DNA from: Clostridiales bacterium
GTDB taxonomy: Bacteria; Bacillota; Clostridia; Lachnospirales; Lachnospiraceae
Reading direction: 5' to 3'
Length of the DNA: 5,461 nt
Assembly (NCBI GenBank): GCA_029267975.1
Contig: JAJUHH010000216.1
Coordinates: forward strand, 1-5,461
Part shown: positions 1 to 5,461 of the stretch, piece by piece
How the letters are laid out: each line of letters starts with the position of its first letter
How positions within the stretch are numbered: the stretch's first letter is position 1
Translations under genes and position numbers: made by a program
The notes under the pieces: generated by a model
Database searches by the model: none
The model's input: the letters and a program-made list of their open reading frames with translations, nothing else
Told to the model about the DNA's origin: nothing

Positions 1-142
1 CATTTATTCTCCGGCCTTTTTATATGAAAATGAGATAAAAGAGCTTTTCGGCGTTAATATTGTAAATATCTCACTTGACTATAACAATAACTTCTATACG
101 ATACCGGTGAAAACACCGTACAAGAAAGCGGGTGAGGAATAA
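1..142 (+). CDS. echD: Ech hydrogenase subunit D-like protein, 3' end only
   Basis: This is the last 46 codons of a gene that begins before the window; the reading frame starts at base 2 and ends at TAA 140-142. The visible peptide contains SPAFLYENEIKELFGV followed by a DYNNNFY stretch. This resembles the C-terminal part of EchD and NuoC-like (30 kDa subunit) proteins, where an L-Y-E-N-E-x-x-x-L-F-G segment is typical. In Ech complexes this small soluble subunit belongs to the peripheral arm next to the large and small hydrogenase subunits. Its stop codon shares one base with the start codon of the next gene (TAATG), as expected for translational coupling inside the operon. The identity rests on this short motif plus position immediately before echE; the N-terminal part cannot be judged. 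Confidence 0.82.
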   Translation, partial: IYSPAFLYENEIKELFGVNIVNISLDYNNNFYTIPVKTPYKKAGEE

Positions 143-1221
143 TGGGAAAGAGAACTGTTGTACCCTTCGGCCCTCAGCATCCGGTACTTCCGGAGCCGAT
201 CCATTTGGATCTGGTGCTTGAGGATGAGATGGTTGTTGAAGCCATACCCAGAATTGGATATATTCACAGAGGTTTGGAGAAGCTGGTAGAGAAGAAGGAT
301 TTCCTTCAGTATACTTATGTGGCAGAGCGTATCTGCGGTATCTGCTCCTTTATGCATGGCATGGGTTATTGCATGACGATCGAAAGCATTATGAATGTGG
401 AGATTCCTGAGAGAGCCAAATTCCTGCGAACCATTTGGGCGGAGCTGTCCCGTATGCACAGCCATATGCTGTGGCTTGGCTTACTGGCTGATGCCTTTGG
501 CTTTGAAAGCTTATTTATGCAATCCTGGAAGATCAGAGAGCAGATCCTTGATATCTTTGAGGAAACCACCGGTGGAAGAGTTATCTTCTCCGTATGTGAC
601 ATAGGCGGAGTTCGTAAGGATATCAGCACGGAGACACTGACCAAGATTGTTGGTATCCTGAATAATATAGAAAAAGAGTTAAAGCAAATTTCTGAAGTGT
701 TTTTAAATGATGCTTCTGTAAAGAGCCGTACTAAGGGTGTTGGTGTACTCACCAAAGAGCAGGCCTACGATTTGGGTGCTGCAGGGCCGATGGCAAGAGC
801 CAGCGGTGTGGAGATTGATATGAGATGCCAGGGCTATGCAGCCTATGGCAAGCTGGACTTTAAACCGATCATTGAGAAAGCGGGCGACAGCTATGCGAGA
901 ACCTCAGTGAGAATCAGGGAGATCTTCCAGTCAATTGACTTAATCAGACAATGTGTGAATTTAATTCCGGAAGGAGAGATTAAGGTAAAGGTTACCGGTA
1001 ATCCCTCCGGTGAGTATTTTACCCGTTTAGAGCAGCCGCGTGGGGAGGTCGTTTATTATGCAAAGGCAAATGGTTCGAAATTTCTTGATCGCTTGAGAGT
1101 AAGAACACCTACCTTTGCTAATGTTCCGGCATTACTGGAGACGCTCAAGGGTTGTGCTCTTGCGGATGTGCCCATTCTGGTACTGACCATCGACCCCTGT
1201 ATCAGTTGTACAGAGCGCTAG
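142..1221 (+). CDS. echE: Ech-type [NiFe] hydrogenase large (catalytic) subunit
   Basis: 359-residue catalytic subunit that carries the Ni-Fe centre for H2 formation or oxidation in a membrane-bound, ferredoxin-linked Ech complex (group 4 [NiFe] hydrogenase). Both nickel-ligand motifs are intact: RICGIC at residues 63-68 (Cys65, Cys68) and DPCISC at 351-356 (Cys353, Cys356). The N-terminal region with GPQHPVLPEP and the IGYIHRGLE segment is typical of the group 4/NuoD-like fold. Length is close to the roughly 360 residues usual for EchE. The protein stops three residues after the last cysteine, so there is no C-terminal peptide to remove; this is known for Ech and CooH-type large subunits and unlike most other [NiFe] hydrogenases. 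The ATG at 142 overlaps the echD stop and has GGTGAGG (131-137) a few bases upstream. It could act in either direction physiologically; the sequence does not say which. Confidence 0.95.
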   Translation: MGKRTVVPFGPQHPVLPEPIHLDLVLEDEMVVEAIPRIGYIHRGLEKLVEKKDFLQYTYVAERICGICSFMHGMGYCMTIESIMNVEIPERAKFLRTIWAELSRMHSHMLWLGLLADAFGFESLFMQSWKIREQILDIFEETTGGRVIFSVCDIGGVRKDISTETLTKIVGILNNIEKELKQISEVFLNDASVKSRTKGVGVLTKEQAYDLGAAGPMARASGVEIDMRCQGYAAYGKLDFKPIIEKAGDSYARTSVRIREIFQSIDLIRQCVNLIPEGEIKVKVTGNPSGEYFTRLEQPRGEVVYYAKANGSKFLDRLRVRTPTFANVPALLETLKGCALADVPILVLTIDPCISCTER

Positions 1222-1236
1222 GAAGGGAGAAATACT

Positions 1237-1599
1237 ATGTCTGTATTAAGTATGACAAAAACACTTTTTAAGAATCTATTTCACGGACCCTATACGGTAC
1301 TGTATCCCATAAAGGAGAAGGAAAAATTTGACCGTACCAGAGGTAAGATTGAAATATCAATTGACGACTGTATCTTCTGCAGTATGTGCCAGAGAAGGTG
1401 TCCTACCGGTGCAATTACAGTGGAGAAAGCCAAAGCCACCTGGAGCATCGAGCCTTTTTCCTGCATTCAGTGCGGTTATTGTACCGAAGTGTGCCCCAAG
1501 AAATGTCTTCATATGAATAACCAGTACACAGCCCCGTCTAATGAAAAGACAAGGAATGAGTTTGTAAAATGCATGAATACCCAATCACCCAGCGAATAA
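1237..1599 (+). CDS. echF: Ech hydrogenase ferredoxin-like subunit with two [4Fe-4S] clusters
   Basis: 120-residue iron-sulfur subunit that relays electrons between soluble ferredoxin and the hydrogenase small subunit in the cytoplasmic arm of the complex. Two classic CxxCxxCxxxCP motifs are present: Cys45, 48, 51, 55 and Cys76, 79, 82, 86. Two further cysteines (90 and 112) lie outside these motifs and have no assigned role. The N-terminal part (FKNLFHGPYTVLYP, residues 14-24 onward) resembles the segment that precedes the clusters in EchF and NuoI-like proteins. The start has a good ribosome binding site (GAAGGGAG, just after the echE stop, 15 bp gap). Its last 31 bp also encode the start of hypA in another frame, which ties the structural and maturation genes into one unit. 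The assignment is firm given the order EchD-EchE-EchF. Confidence 0.93.
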   Translation: MSVLSMTKTLFKNLFHGPYTVLYPIKEKEKFDRTRGKIEISIDDCIFCSMCQRRCPTGAITVEKAKATWSIEPFSCIQCGYCTEVCPKKCLHMNNQYTAPSNEKTRNEFVKCMNTQSPSE

Positions 1600-1907
1600 T
1601 TGAAGTTGCAGACGAGTATGCCGAGAAAAATCATGCGGATGAGGTAAAGGTGATTAACCTTGTTGTGGGCGATTATTCCGGTTATGTGGCAAGCTCAATA
1701 GAGTTGTACTTTGACATCATTGCCCAGGGCAGCCGCTGTGAAAAGGCAAGGCTTAATATTGAGCGTGTCACACCCAAATTAAAATGTAGCAAATGTGGTG
1801 AATACTTCGAACGTATACCATATTCCTTTGAATGTCCCAGCTGTCACGGGGAAGGAAGCCCAACGGAGATTGGGCAGGAATTTTATATCCGGTCAATCGA
1901 GGTATAA
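1569..1907 (+). CDS. hypA: Hydrogenase nickel incorporation protein HypA
   Basis: 112-residue nickel chaperone that, with HypB, delivers nickel to the hydrogenase large subunit after the Fe(CN)2CO group has been installed. It starts with the family's MHE sequence, in which His2 is the key nickel ligand. The structural zinc site is complete: C73-x2-C76 and C89-x2-C92. Length matches the usual 110-120 residues. The start is set by the conserved MHE; it lies inside the 3' end of echF, with AAGGAA (1551-1556) twelve bases upstream as a slightly distant ribosome binding site. Translation is therefore probably coupled to that of echF. Immediately after the stop codon a long inverted repeat begins. 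The placement directly after the hydrogenase genes supports a dedicated role in maturing this enzyme, although it may also serve other nickel enzymes. Confidence 0.95.
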   Translation: MHEYPITQRIIEVADEYAEKNHADEVKVINLVVGDYSGYVASSIELYFDIIAQGSRCEKARLNIERVTPKLKCSKCGEYFERIPYSFECPSCHGEGSPTEIGQEFYIRSIEV

Positions 1908-1970
1908 AGGATCTGTTATAAAAGGATAGGCTTCCTTGGATAATCTATTGATACTTTTATAACAGTTCCT
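1908..1970. repeat. Long imperfect inverted repeat between hypA and hypB
   Basis: The arms are 1908-1924 and 1954-1970. They contain a perfect 12-bp match, CTGTTATAAAAG (1913-1924) against CTTTTATAACAG (1954-1965), then one T-T mismatch, then four more pairs (AGGA with TCCT). Two more pairs follow one mismatch on the inner side. The central spacer is about 25-29 bases. The repeat starts on the base after the hypA stop codon. No T-run follows it, so it does not look like a standard intrinsic terminator. It could be a small palindromic mobile-type repeat, an mRNA-stabilising or processing hairpin, or a regulator-binding site; the sequence alone cannot decide. I see no clear target-site duplication around it. 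Confidence 0.8.
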
Positions 1971-1978
1971 GTGCTTTA

Positions 1979-1993
1979 TATCGCTATGCGATA
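1979..1993 (+). promoter_or_regulatory. Small perfect hairpin in the hypB leader
   Basis: TATCGC (1979-1984) and GCGATA (1988-1993) form a perfect six-pair stem with a three-base TAT loop. It ends five bases before the GGAG (1999-2002) that serves hypB. A stem so close to the ribosome binding site could modulate initiation or mark an mRNA processing site, but short palindromes also occur by chance. Function is inference. Confidence 0.4.
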
Positions 1994-2008
1994 GAAATGG
2001 AGTAAGAG

Positions 2009-2662
2009 ATGTCGGAAAATAGAGAAATCGAAATCATGGAATCCGTCTATGATAAAAATGATGAAGTAGCATCTAAAATAAATGCAGAACTGACGAAGAA
2101 AAACATTTATGCCATTAATGTTATGGGAGCTCCCGGTGTTGGTAAGACCACATCCCTGATCCAGATCATTAAGAGACTGGAAGGGATCACTCCTTATGTC
2201 ATTGAGGGGGATATTGAAGCGGATTTTGATACCAAAACCCTTCAGTCCCTTGGTGTTAAGGCAATTCAGATCAATACCGGTGGTGCCTGCCATCTTGATT
2301 CTCCCCTGATTGGCAATGCAGTGGAGGAGCTGAACTTAGAGAATGGGGTACTCTTTATTGAGAATATCGGCAACCTGGTTTGCCCTGCGGAGTTTATGAT
2401 CGGTGAGCATGCAAAGATGCTTATCTCAACCGTAACCGAGGGTAGTGACAAGCCCTATAAGTACCCTCTGGCTTTTGAAAAGGCAAATATTATCCTTTTA
2501 AATAAATGTGATTTATTACCCTATGTGGATTTTGATGAAGAATTCTTTATGAAGGGTGTCAGAGCACTGAACAAAACGGCTCCCGTAATTAAGGTTTCCG
2601 GCAAGACGGAAGAAGGGTACGATGAAGTAGTAGCATGGATCAGGGCAAGAATAAATTTATAA
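2009..2662 (+). CDS. hypB: Hydrogenase nickel incorporation GTPase HypB
   Basis: 217-residue SIMIBI-class GTPase that powers nickel transfer to the hydrogenase large subunit together with HypA. Visible motifs are the P-loop GAPGVGKTT (residues 40-48), the EGDIEAD segment (67-73), the GGACHLD metal and switch region with Cys94 and His95, ENIGNLVCP (118-126) with Cys125 as the third expected metal ligand, and the guanine-specificity motif NKCD (165-168). It lacks the N-terminal CxxCGC nickel site of E. coli-type HypB and has no histidine-rich nickel-storage stretch, so only the GTPase-domain metal site is visible. The start has GGAG (1999-2002) six bases upstream. It is separated from hypA by 101 bp holding two hairpins, and its last 28 bp overlap the start of hypF. 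The length fits short, GTPase-domain-only HypB proteins. Confidence 0.96.
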   Translation: MSENREIEIMESVYDKNDEVASKINAELTKKNIYAINVMGAPGVGKTTSLIQIIKRLEGITPYVIEGDIEADFDTKTLQSLGVKAIQINTGGACHLDSPLIGNAVEELNLENGVLFIENIGNLVCPAEFMIGEHAKMLISTVTEGSDKPYKYPLAFEKANIILLNKCDLLPYVDFDEEFFMKGVRALNKTAPVIKVSGKTEEGYDEVVAWIRARINL

Positions 2663-5163
2663 CAAAGCGAATAAAGGTCTATGGAATGGTGCAAGGGGTT
2701 GGATTTCGGCCCCTTGTTTATCATATTGCGAAAAAATATGGAATCAGAGGCTATGTAAGAAATGTAGGCGGCTATGTGGAGATAATGACCCATTCCCTGC
2801 AGGAAGAGTTTGAGCGCTTTATAAGAGAGCTTCAGAAAGACCATGGGAATGGCAGCGAGATTGTAAAGCTGGACATAGAAACCTTGGATGCTGACATGGA
2901 AGGAATAAATCCGGATAGGAATGCTTTCAATCAGACTTCCCCTAATTGCCCTTCCATGGAAGAGGAAGCTGCAGCAGCAGGAGCCTCGGAGGATTTTATA
3001 ATTATAGAGAGTGAAAACAGTGAGGAGGTTTCCATCCTCCCACCGGATTTACCGGTCTGCCCCAAGTGTATGAGCGAAATGGAGGACCCTGCCAATCGGC
3101 GTTATCAAAATCCTTTTATCAGCTGTGTCGCCTGCGGACCCCGATATACCATCATTGAGCAATTACCCTATGACAGGGATCATACAAGCATGGAGGACTT
3201 CCATTTGTGCCGGGATTGTCATGAAGAATATAGCTCTCCTGACAACAGGAGACACCATGCCCAGACCATATCCTGTGATGATTGCGGACCCTATTTGATC
3301 TTTCAAAAAAAGGGGGAAGCTTTCGCCTTGGAGCATGAGCGGCAATCATTCATCCATCCGGCGGCAGAGGAAAACCATAAAATGAGCAATCAGCTTGCCC
3401 TTGAGCAGGCTGTGGCAATCATCAAAAACGGTGGTATTCTAGCCGTCAAAGGTATCGGAGGCTATCATTTTGTGTGCTCTCCCTTTCAGGAAGAAAGCGT
3501 GCTTCGGCTGCGTAAGCTGAAAGGACGGGAGGAAAAGCCCTTTGCTGTGATGTTTGAAAGTATGGAAAGTATCAGACAGTATTGCAGGGTGTCCCTGGAG
3601 GAAGAGAAGCTTCTTATGACCAAAGCAAGGCCAATTGTGCTTTTATATATGCATAAAGATGAGATGGCGCCCTCAACCAATCAGGGAAGTATCTATTGTG
3701 GTGCATTTTTACCCTATACTCCCCTGCAGCTACTGCTGACCAGGGCCTGCGGACCTTTAATCATGACCAGTGCCAATCTCTCCGGAAAGCCCATGATCCG
3801 TGATGACAAGGAGATCCTAAGCCTGCAGTCACCTTATCTTCAGGGGGTTCTTTATCATACCAGGAGAATCGTACGTTCGGTAGATGATTCTGTAGCAAAG
3901 ATCATTAATCATCAGCCGCAGCTCATCAGACGCAGCAGGGGCTATGTCCCCTATCCCGTATTTCTTCCCCTGGAGGAAGAACAGGAGATAGAGGAGAAGC
4001 AGGAACAAAAGCTGGAAACAAAGCCGGAGCAGAAGCAGAGGTTTGATTCAGAGCTGCAGCCGGGGTTAAGGTCGGGCTCCGGCAGGACTTCCCCAGTGAT
4101 TTTCGCCGCAGGCGGGGATTTGAAGGCTGCCTACTGCCTGTATAAAAGCGGTGCTGCAGTGGTATCCCAGTATTTTGGAGACTTGGAGGAGGAGTCTATT
4201 CTTGAGGAATACATCCGCTCCAAGGAGGATATAGAGGAGCTATTAAAGATGCATCCTACCCTGGCCGTATGTGATCTTCACCCCAATTATCATTCTACCC
4301 GTTATGCCAGGAAGCTTGGGCTGCCGCTTATCTTAGTACAGCATCACCATGCCCACATTGCATCGGTTATGGCAGAGCATGGCTTAAGGTCTAAGGTAAT
4401 TGGTATTGCTTTTGATGGGACCGGCTATGGGACGGATGGCAATATCTGGGGAGGGGAATTTCTGCTTTGTGAAGGCGCAGAGTTTATTCGGGCTGCTCAC
4501 CTTGCTTACACCCCAATCCTTGGGGGTGACCAGTCCATGAAGGATGCCAAAAAGACTGCCAGCTGCTATCTCTTAAAAGAAGATCTGGGGAGCTTTAGTC
4601 AGGATGAACGGATCGATACCATTCAGGCAGCCCTGAAGCATAAGGTGAACACAGTGCTGACTTCCAGCATGGGACGGCTTTTTGATGCGGTTGCCTCCTT
4701 ACTTGATCTGGGGCATAGCAACCTGTATGAAGGAGAATGCGCCGCTAACCTTGAGCGGGAGGCAGTATTTGCCATCAGGGAAAATATAAAGCCCATAGAA
4801 CTTTCCTTTGCAATTAGGACAGAAAATGAGATAATGAAGATAGAGCCAGGTCCCCTGCTCAAAGCGATCTGTGAGCTGAGAGAGCGAGAGGATAAAAGGG
4901 CCTTGGCCTTAGGCTTTCATTATGCAGTGGCAGACATGATTCTTGAGATTGCCAAGCGTATTCGGGAAAAGGAGCATACGGACCAGGTTGCCTTAAGCGG
5001 TGGCGTGTTCCAGAATACGGTGTTAACGGAACGAAGCTGTCAGCTCCTTCGCGAAAATGGCTTTCAGGTGTATTATAATCTTGCAGTTCCGCCCAATGAC
5101 GGTTGTATCAGTCTGGGACAAACCTATGTGGGCTTGATGAAATATCAGGAAAGTGAAACATGA
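2635..5163 (+). CDS. hypF: Carbamoyltransferase HypF, enlarged form
   Basis: 842-residue enzyme that turns carbamoyl phosphate and ATP into carbamoyl-adenylate and passes the carbamoyl group to HypE, the first step of CN-ligand synthesis. Domains in order: acylphosphatase, about residues 10-125, with VQGVGFR (19-25; catalytic Arg25) and Asn43; a double zinc finger with C142, C145, C164, C167, C192, C195, C214, C217, whose spacing (2-18-2-24-2-18-2) matches the family exactly; a YrdC/Sua5-like domain, about 253-445 (GILAVKGIGGYHF, KLKGREEKPFAV, TSANLSGKP); and a Kae1-like domain from about 487, with metal motif QHHHAH (His570, His574), FDGTGYGTDG, LSGGVFQN and NDGCISLGQ. It is longer than the usual roughly 750 residues because of extra segments near 88-118, 224-250 and 446-486. 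ATG 2635 is the only ATG before the acylphosphatase motif; an in-frame TGA lies at 2623. It overlaps hypB and lacks a well-spaced ribosome binding site, so coupled translation is likely. Confidence 0.96.
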   Translation: MDQGKNKFITKRIKVYGMVQGVGFRPLVYHIAKKYGIRGYVRNVGGYVEIMTHSLQEEFERFIRELQKDHGNGSEIVKLDIETLDADMEGINPDRNAFNQTSPNCPSMEEEAAAAGASEDFIIIESENSEEVSILPPDLPVCPKCMSEMEDPANRRYQNPFISCVACGPRYTIIEQLPYDRDHTSMEDFHLCRDCHEEYSSPDNRRHHAQTISCDDCGPYLIFQKKGEAFALEHERQSFIHPAAEENHKMSNQLALEQAVAIIKNGGILAVKGIGGYHFVCSPFQEESVLRLRKLKGREEKPFAVMFESMESIRQYCRVSLEEEKLLMTKARPIVLLYMHKDEMAPSTNQGSIYCGAFLPYTPLQLLLTRACGPLIMTSANLSGKPMIRDDKEILSLQSPYLQGVLYHTRRIVRSVDDSVAKIINHQPQLIRRSRGYVPYPVFLPLEEEQEIEEKQEQKLETKPEQKQRFDSELQPGLRSGSGRTSPVIFAAGGDLKAAYCLYKSGAAVVSQYFGDLEEESILEEYIRSKEDIEELLKMHPTLAVCDLHPNYHSTRYARKLGLPLILVQHHHAHIASVMAEHGLRSKVIGIAFDGTGYGTDGNIWGGEFLLCEGAEFIRAAHLAYTPILGGDQSMKDAKKTASCYLLKEDLGSFSQDERIDTIQAALKHKVNTVLTSSMGRLFDAVASLLDLGHSNLYEGECAANLEREAVFAIRENIKPIELSFAIRTENEIMKIEPGPLLKAICELREREDKRALALGFHYAVADMILEIAKRIREKEHTDQVALSGGVFQNTVLTERSCQLLRENGFQVYYNLAVPPNDGCISLGQTYVGLMKYQESET

Positions 5164-5276
5164 TGATAGTAAAACATCAGGATAGTAAAACATTAGGATA
5201 GCGAAATATCATGATAGTAAAACATCAAGATAGCGAAATTTATGAATAGTGAAATATCAGGATAGCGAAATATTTG
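5149..5276. repeat. Degenerate 16-bp tandem repeat, eight units, overlapping the hypF stop
   Basis: Eight consecutive 16-base units with no spacing errors start at 5149, 5165, 5181, 5197, 5213, 5229, 5245 and 5261. A typical unit is GATAGTAAAACATCAG; another form is GATAGCGAAATATCAT. Positions 6, 7 and 11 tend to change together (T-A-C in the units at 5165, 5181, 5213; C-G-T in those at 5197, 5229, 5261). A ninth, weaker copy (5133-5148, 12 of 16 bases matching the unit at 5245) lies fully inside hypF. The first full unit encodes the last four residues and stop codon of HypF. The period is not a multiple of three, and TAG triplets occur in all frames, so the array is noncoding. It may be a minisatellite that grew from the gene end, or a row of protein-binding sites. 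Confidence 0.88.
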
Positions 5277-5314
5277 GACTAGATAGATACAGATACACAA
5301 TGGAATCAGGATGT

Positions 5315-5344
5315 AATATAGAAAGTCCAGCGGTGTTATGTCAA
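5315..5344 (-). promoter_or_regulatory. Candidate sigma-70-type promoter on the minus strand
   Basis: Reading the minus strand, a perfect -35 box TTGACA (5344-5339) is followed after 18 bases by TATATT (5320-5315), five of six matches to TATAAT. Transcription would start near 5308 and run leftward through the tandem repeat, antisense to the 3' end of hypF. In AT-rich DNA such pairs occur by chance, and no minus-strand gene follows, so this stays a weak call. Confidence 0.3.
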
Positions 5345-5412
5345 GAGATAAATGAAATAAAAATCATGTATATTTGACTCATTTGCCAAAAAGCGCAAAA
5401 CACCCACCTAAG

Positions 5413-5446
5413 CCCTGTCGACCAAGTTTTTGAAAAATGAGCAGGG
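5413..5446. other. Imperfect hairpin CCCTG/CAGGG near the window end
   Basis: CCCTG (5413-5417) can pair with CAGGG (5442-5446) around a 24-base loop that contains the TTTTTGAAAAA segment at 5427-5437. Alternatively CACCC (5401-5405) can pair with GGGTG (5444-5448). The stem is short and the loop long, so it is not a convincing terminator. It could be the end of a dispersed repeat that continues beyond the window. Confidence 0.25.
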
Positions 5447-5461
5447 TGACTAAATCAGCAG

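Larger units (their letters stand above)
5277..5461. other. Noncoding AT-rich sequence after the repeat array
   Basis: I see no credible gene on either strand in these 185 bases. A short open stretch on the minus strand (about 5459 down to 5381, stopping at TGA) has no start codon or recognisable product; it could be the tail of something beyond the window but there is no support for that. No hypC, hypD or hypE start is present. Confidence 0.6.

Noticed and set aside
366..755. Open frame on the minus strand inside echE.
   Set aside because: It is a shadow of the firmly identified echE frame, with no recognisable motif or ribosome binding site.
1908..1970. Intrinsic terminator after hypA.
   Set aside because: The stem is long and AT-rich with a large loop and no T-run follows; hypB and hypF downstream are clearly part of the same pathway and direction.
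1948..1980. Possible internal promoter for hypB-hypF: TTGATA at 1948-1953 with TTTATA at 1975-1980, or TTGGAT 1936-1941 with TATAAC 1958-1963.
   Set aside because: The first pair has a 21-base spacer, too long; the second has a poor -35 box and lies within the inverted repeat. Neither is convincing by eye.
2896..2997. Frameshift or separate insertion within hypF.
   Set aside because: The frame stays open, the final acylphosphatase-like strand (FIIIES) and the zinc fingers resume in frame with perfect spacing, so this is an in-frame extra segment.
5149..5276. CRISPR array.
   Set aside because: Units are 16 bp, directly adjacent and degenerate, with no unique spacers between them.
5275..5329. 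Inverted pair TGGACT (5275-5280) and AGTCCA (5324-5329) as a terminator or element end.
   Set aside because: Only six pairs across a loop of 43 bases, with no T-run; expected by chance.

Overview
The window is the end of an operon for an energy-converting (Ech-type, group 4) [NiFe] hydrogenase, running directly into genes for maturing its Ni-Fe active site. All genes are on the + strand. Sequence character (moderate GC, clear AGGAG-type ribosome binding sites, AT-rich spacers, clostridial-looking proteins) suggests an anaerobic Firmicute, possibly a Lachnospiraceae-like clostridium. That assignment is inference from style, not from a marker gene.

Layout: 1-142 is the 3' end of an EchD-like subunit. 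Next come echE (142-1221, catalytic large subunit), echF (1237-1599, two-cluster ferredoxin subunit), hypA (1569-1907, nickel chaperone), hypB (2009-2662, nickel GTPase) and hypF (2635-5163, carbamoyltransferase that starts cyanide-ligand synthesis). Packing is very tight: echD/echE share one base, echF/hypA overlap by 31 bp and hypB/hypF by 28 bp. The one real gap inside the operon, 101 bp between hypA and hypB, holds a long inverted repeat and a second small hairpin just before the hypB ribosome binding site.

Downstream of hypF (5164-5461) I see no gene. The first part is a degenerate 16-bp tandem repeat that begins inside the last four codons of hypF. After it comes AT-rich sequence with one promoter-like pair on the minus strand and an imperfect hairpin close to the window end.

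How the genes work together: EchE carries the Ni-Fe site and EchF passes electrons between ferredoxin and the small subunit (EchC, expected upstream). The membrane subunits EchA/EchB, also expected upstream, would couple this to ion movement. HypF makes the activated carbamoyl group for the CN ligands, and HypA with HypB inserts nickel. HypC, HypD and HypE, also needed for this chemistry, are not in the window. The large subunit ends three residues after its last cysteine ligand, so no C-terminal maturation protease is expected. I see a well-ordered known system here, not an undescribed one. The less ordinary parts are the two noncoding repeat structures and an unusually long HypF with extra segments at its domain boundaries.
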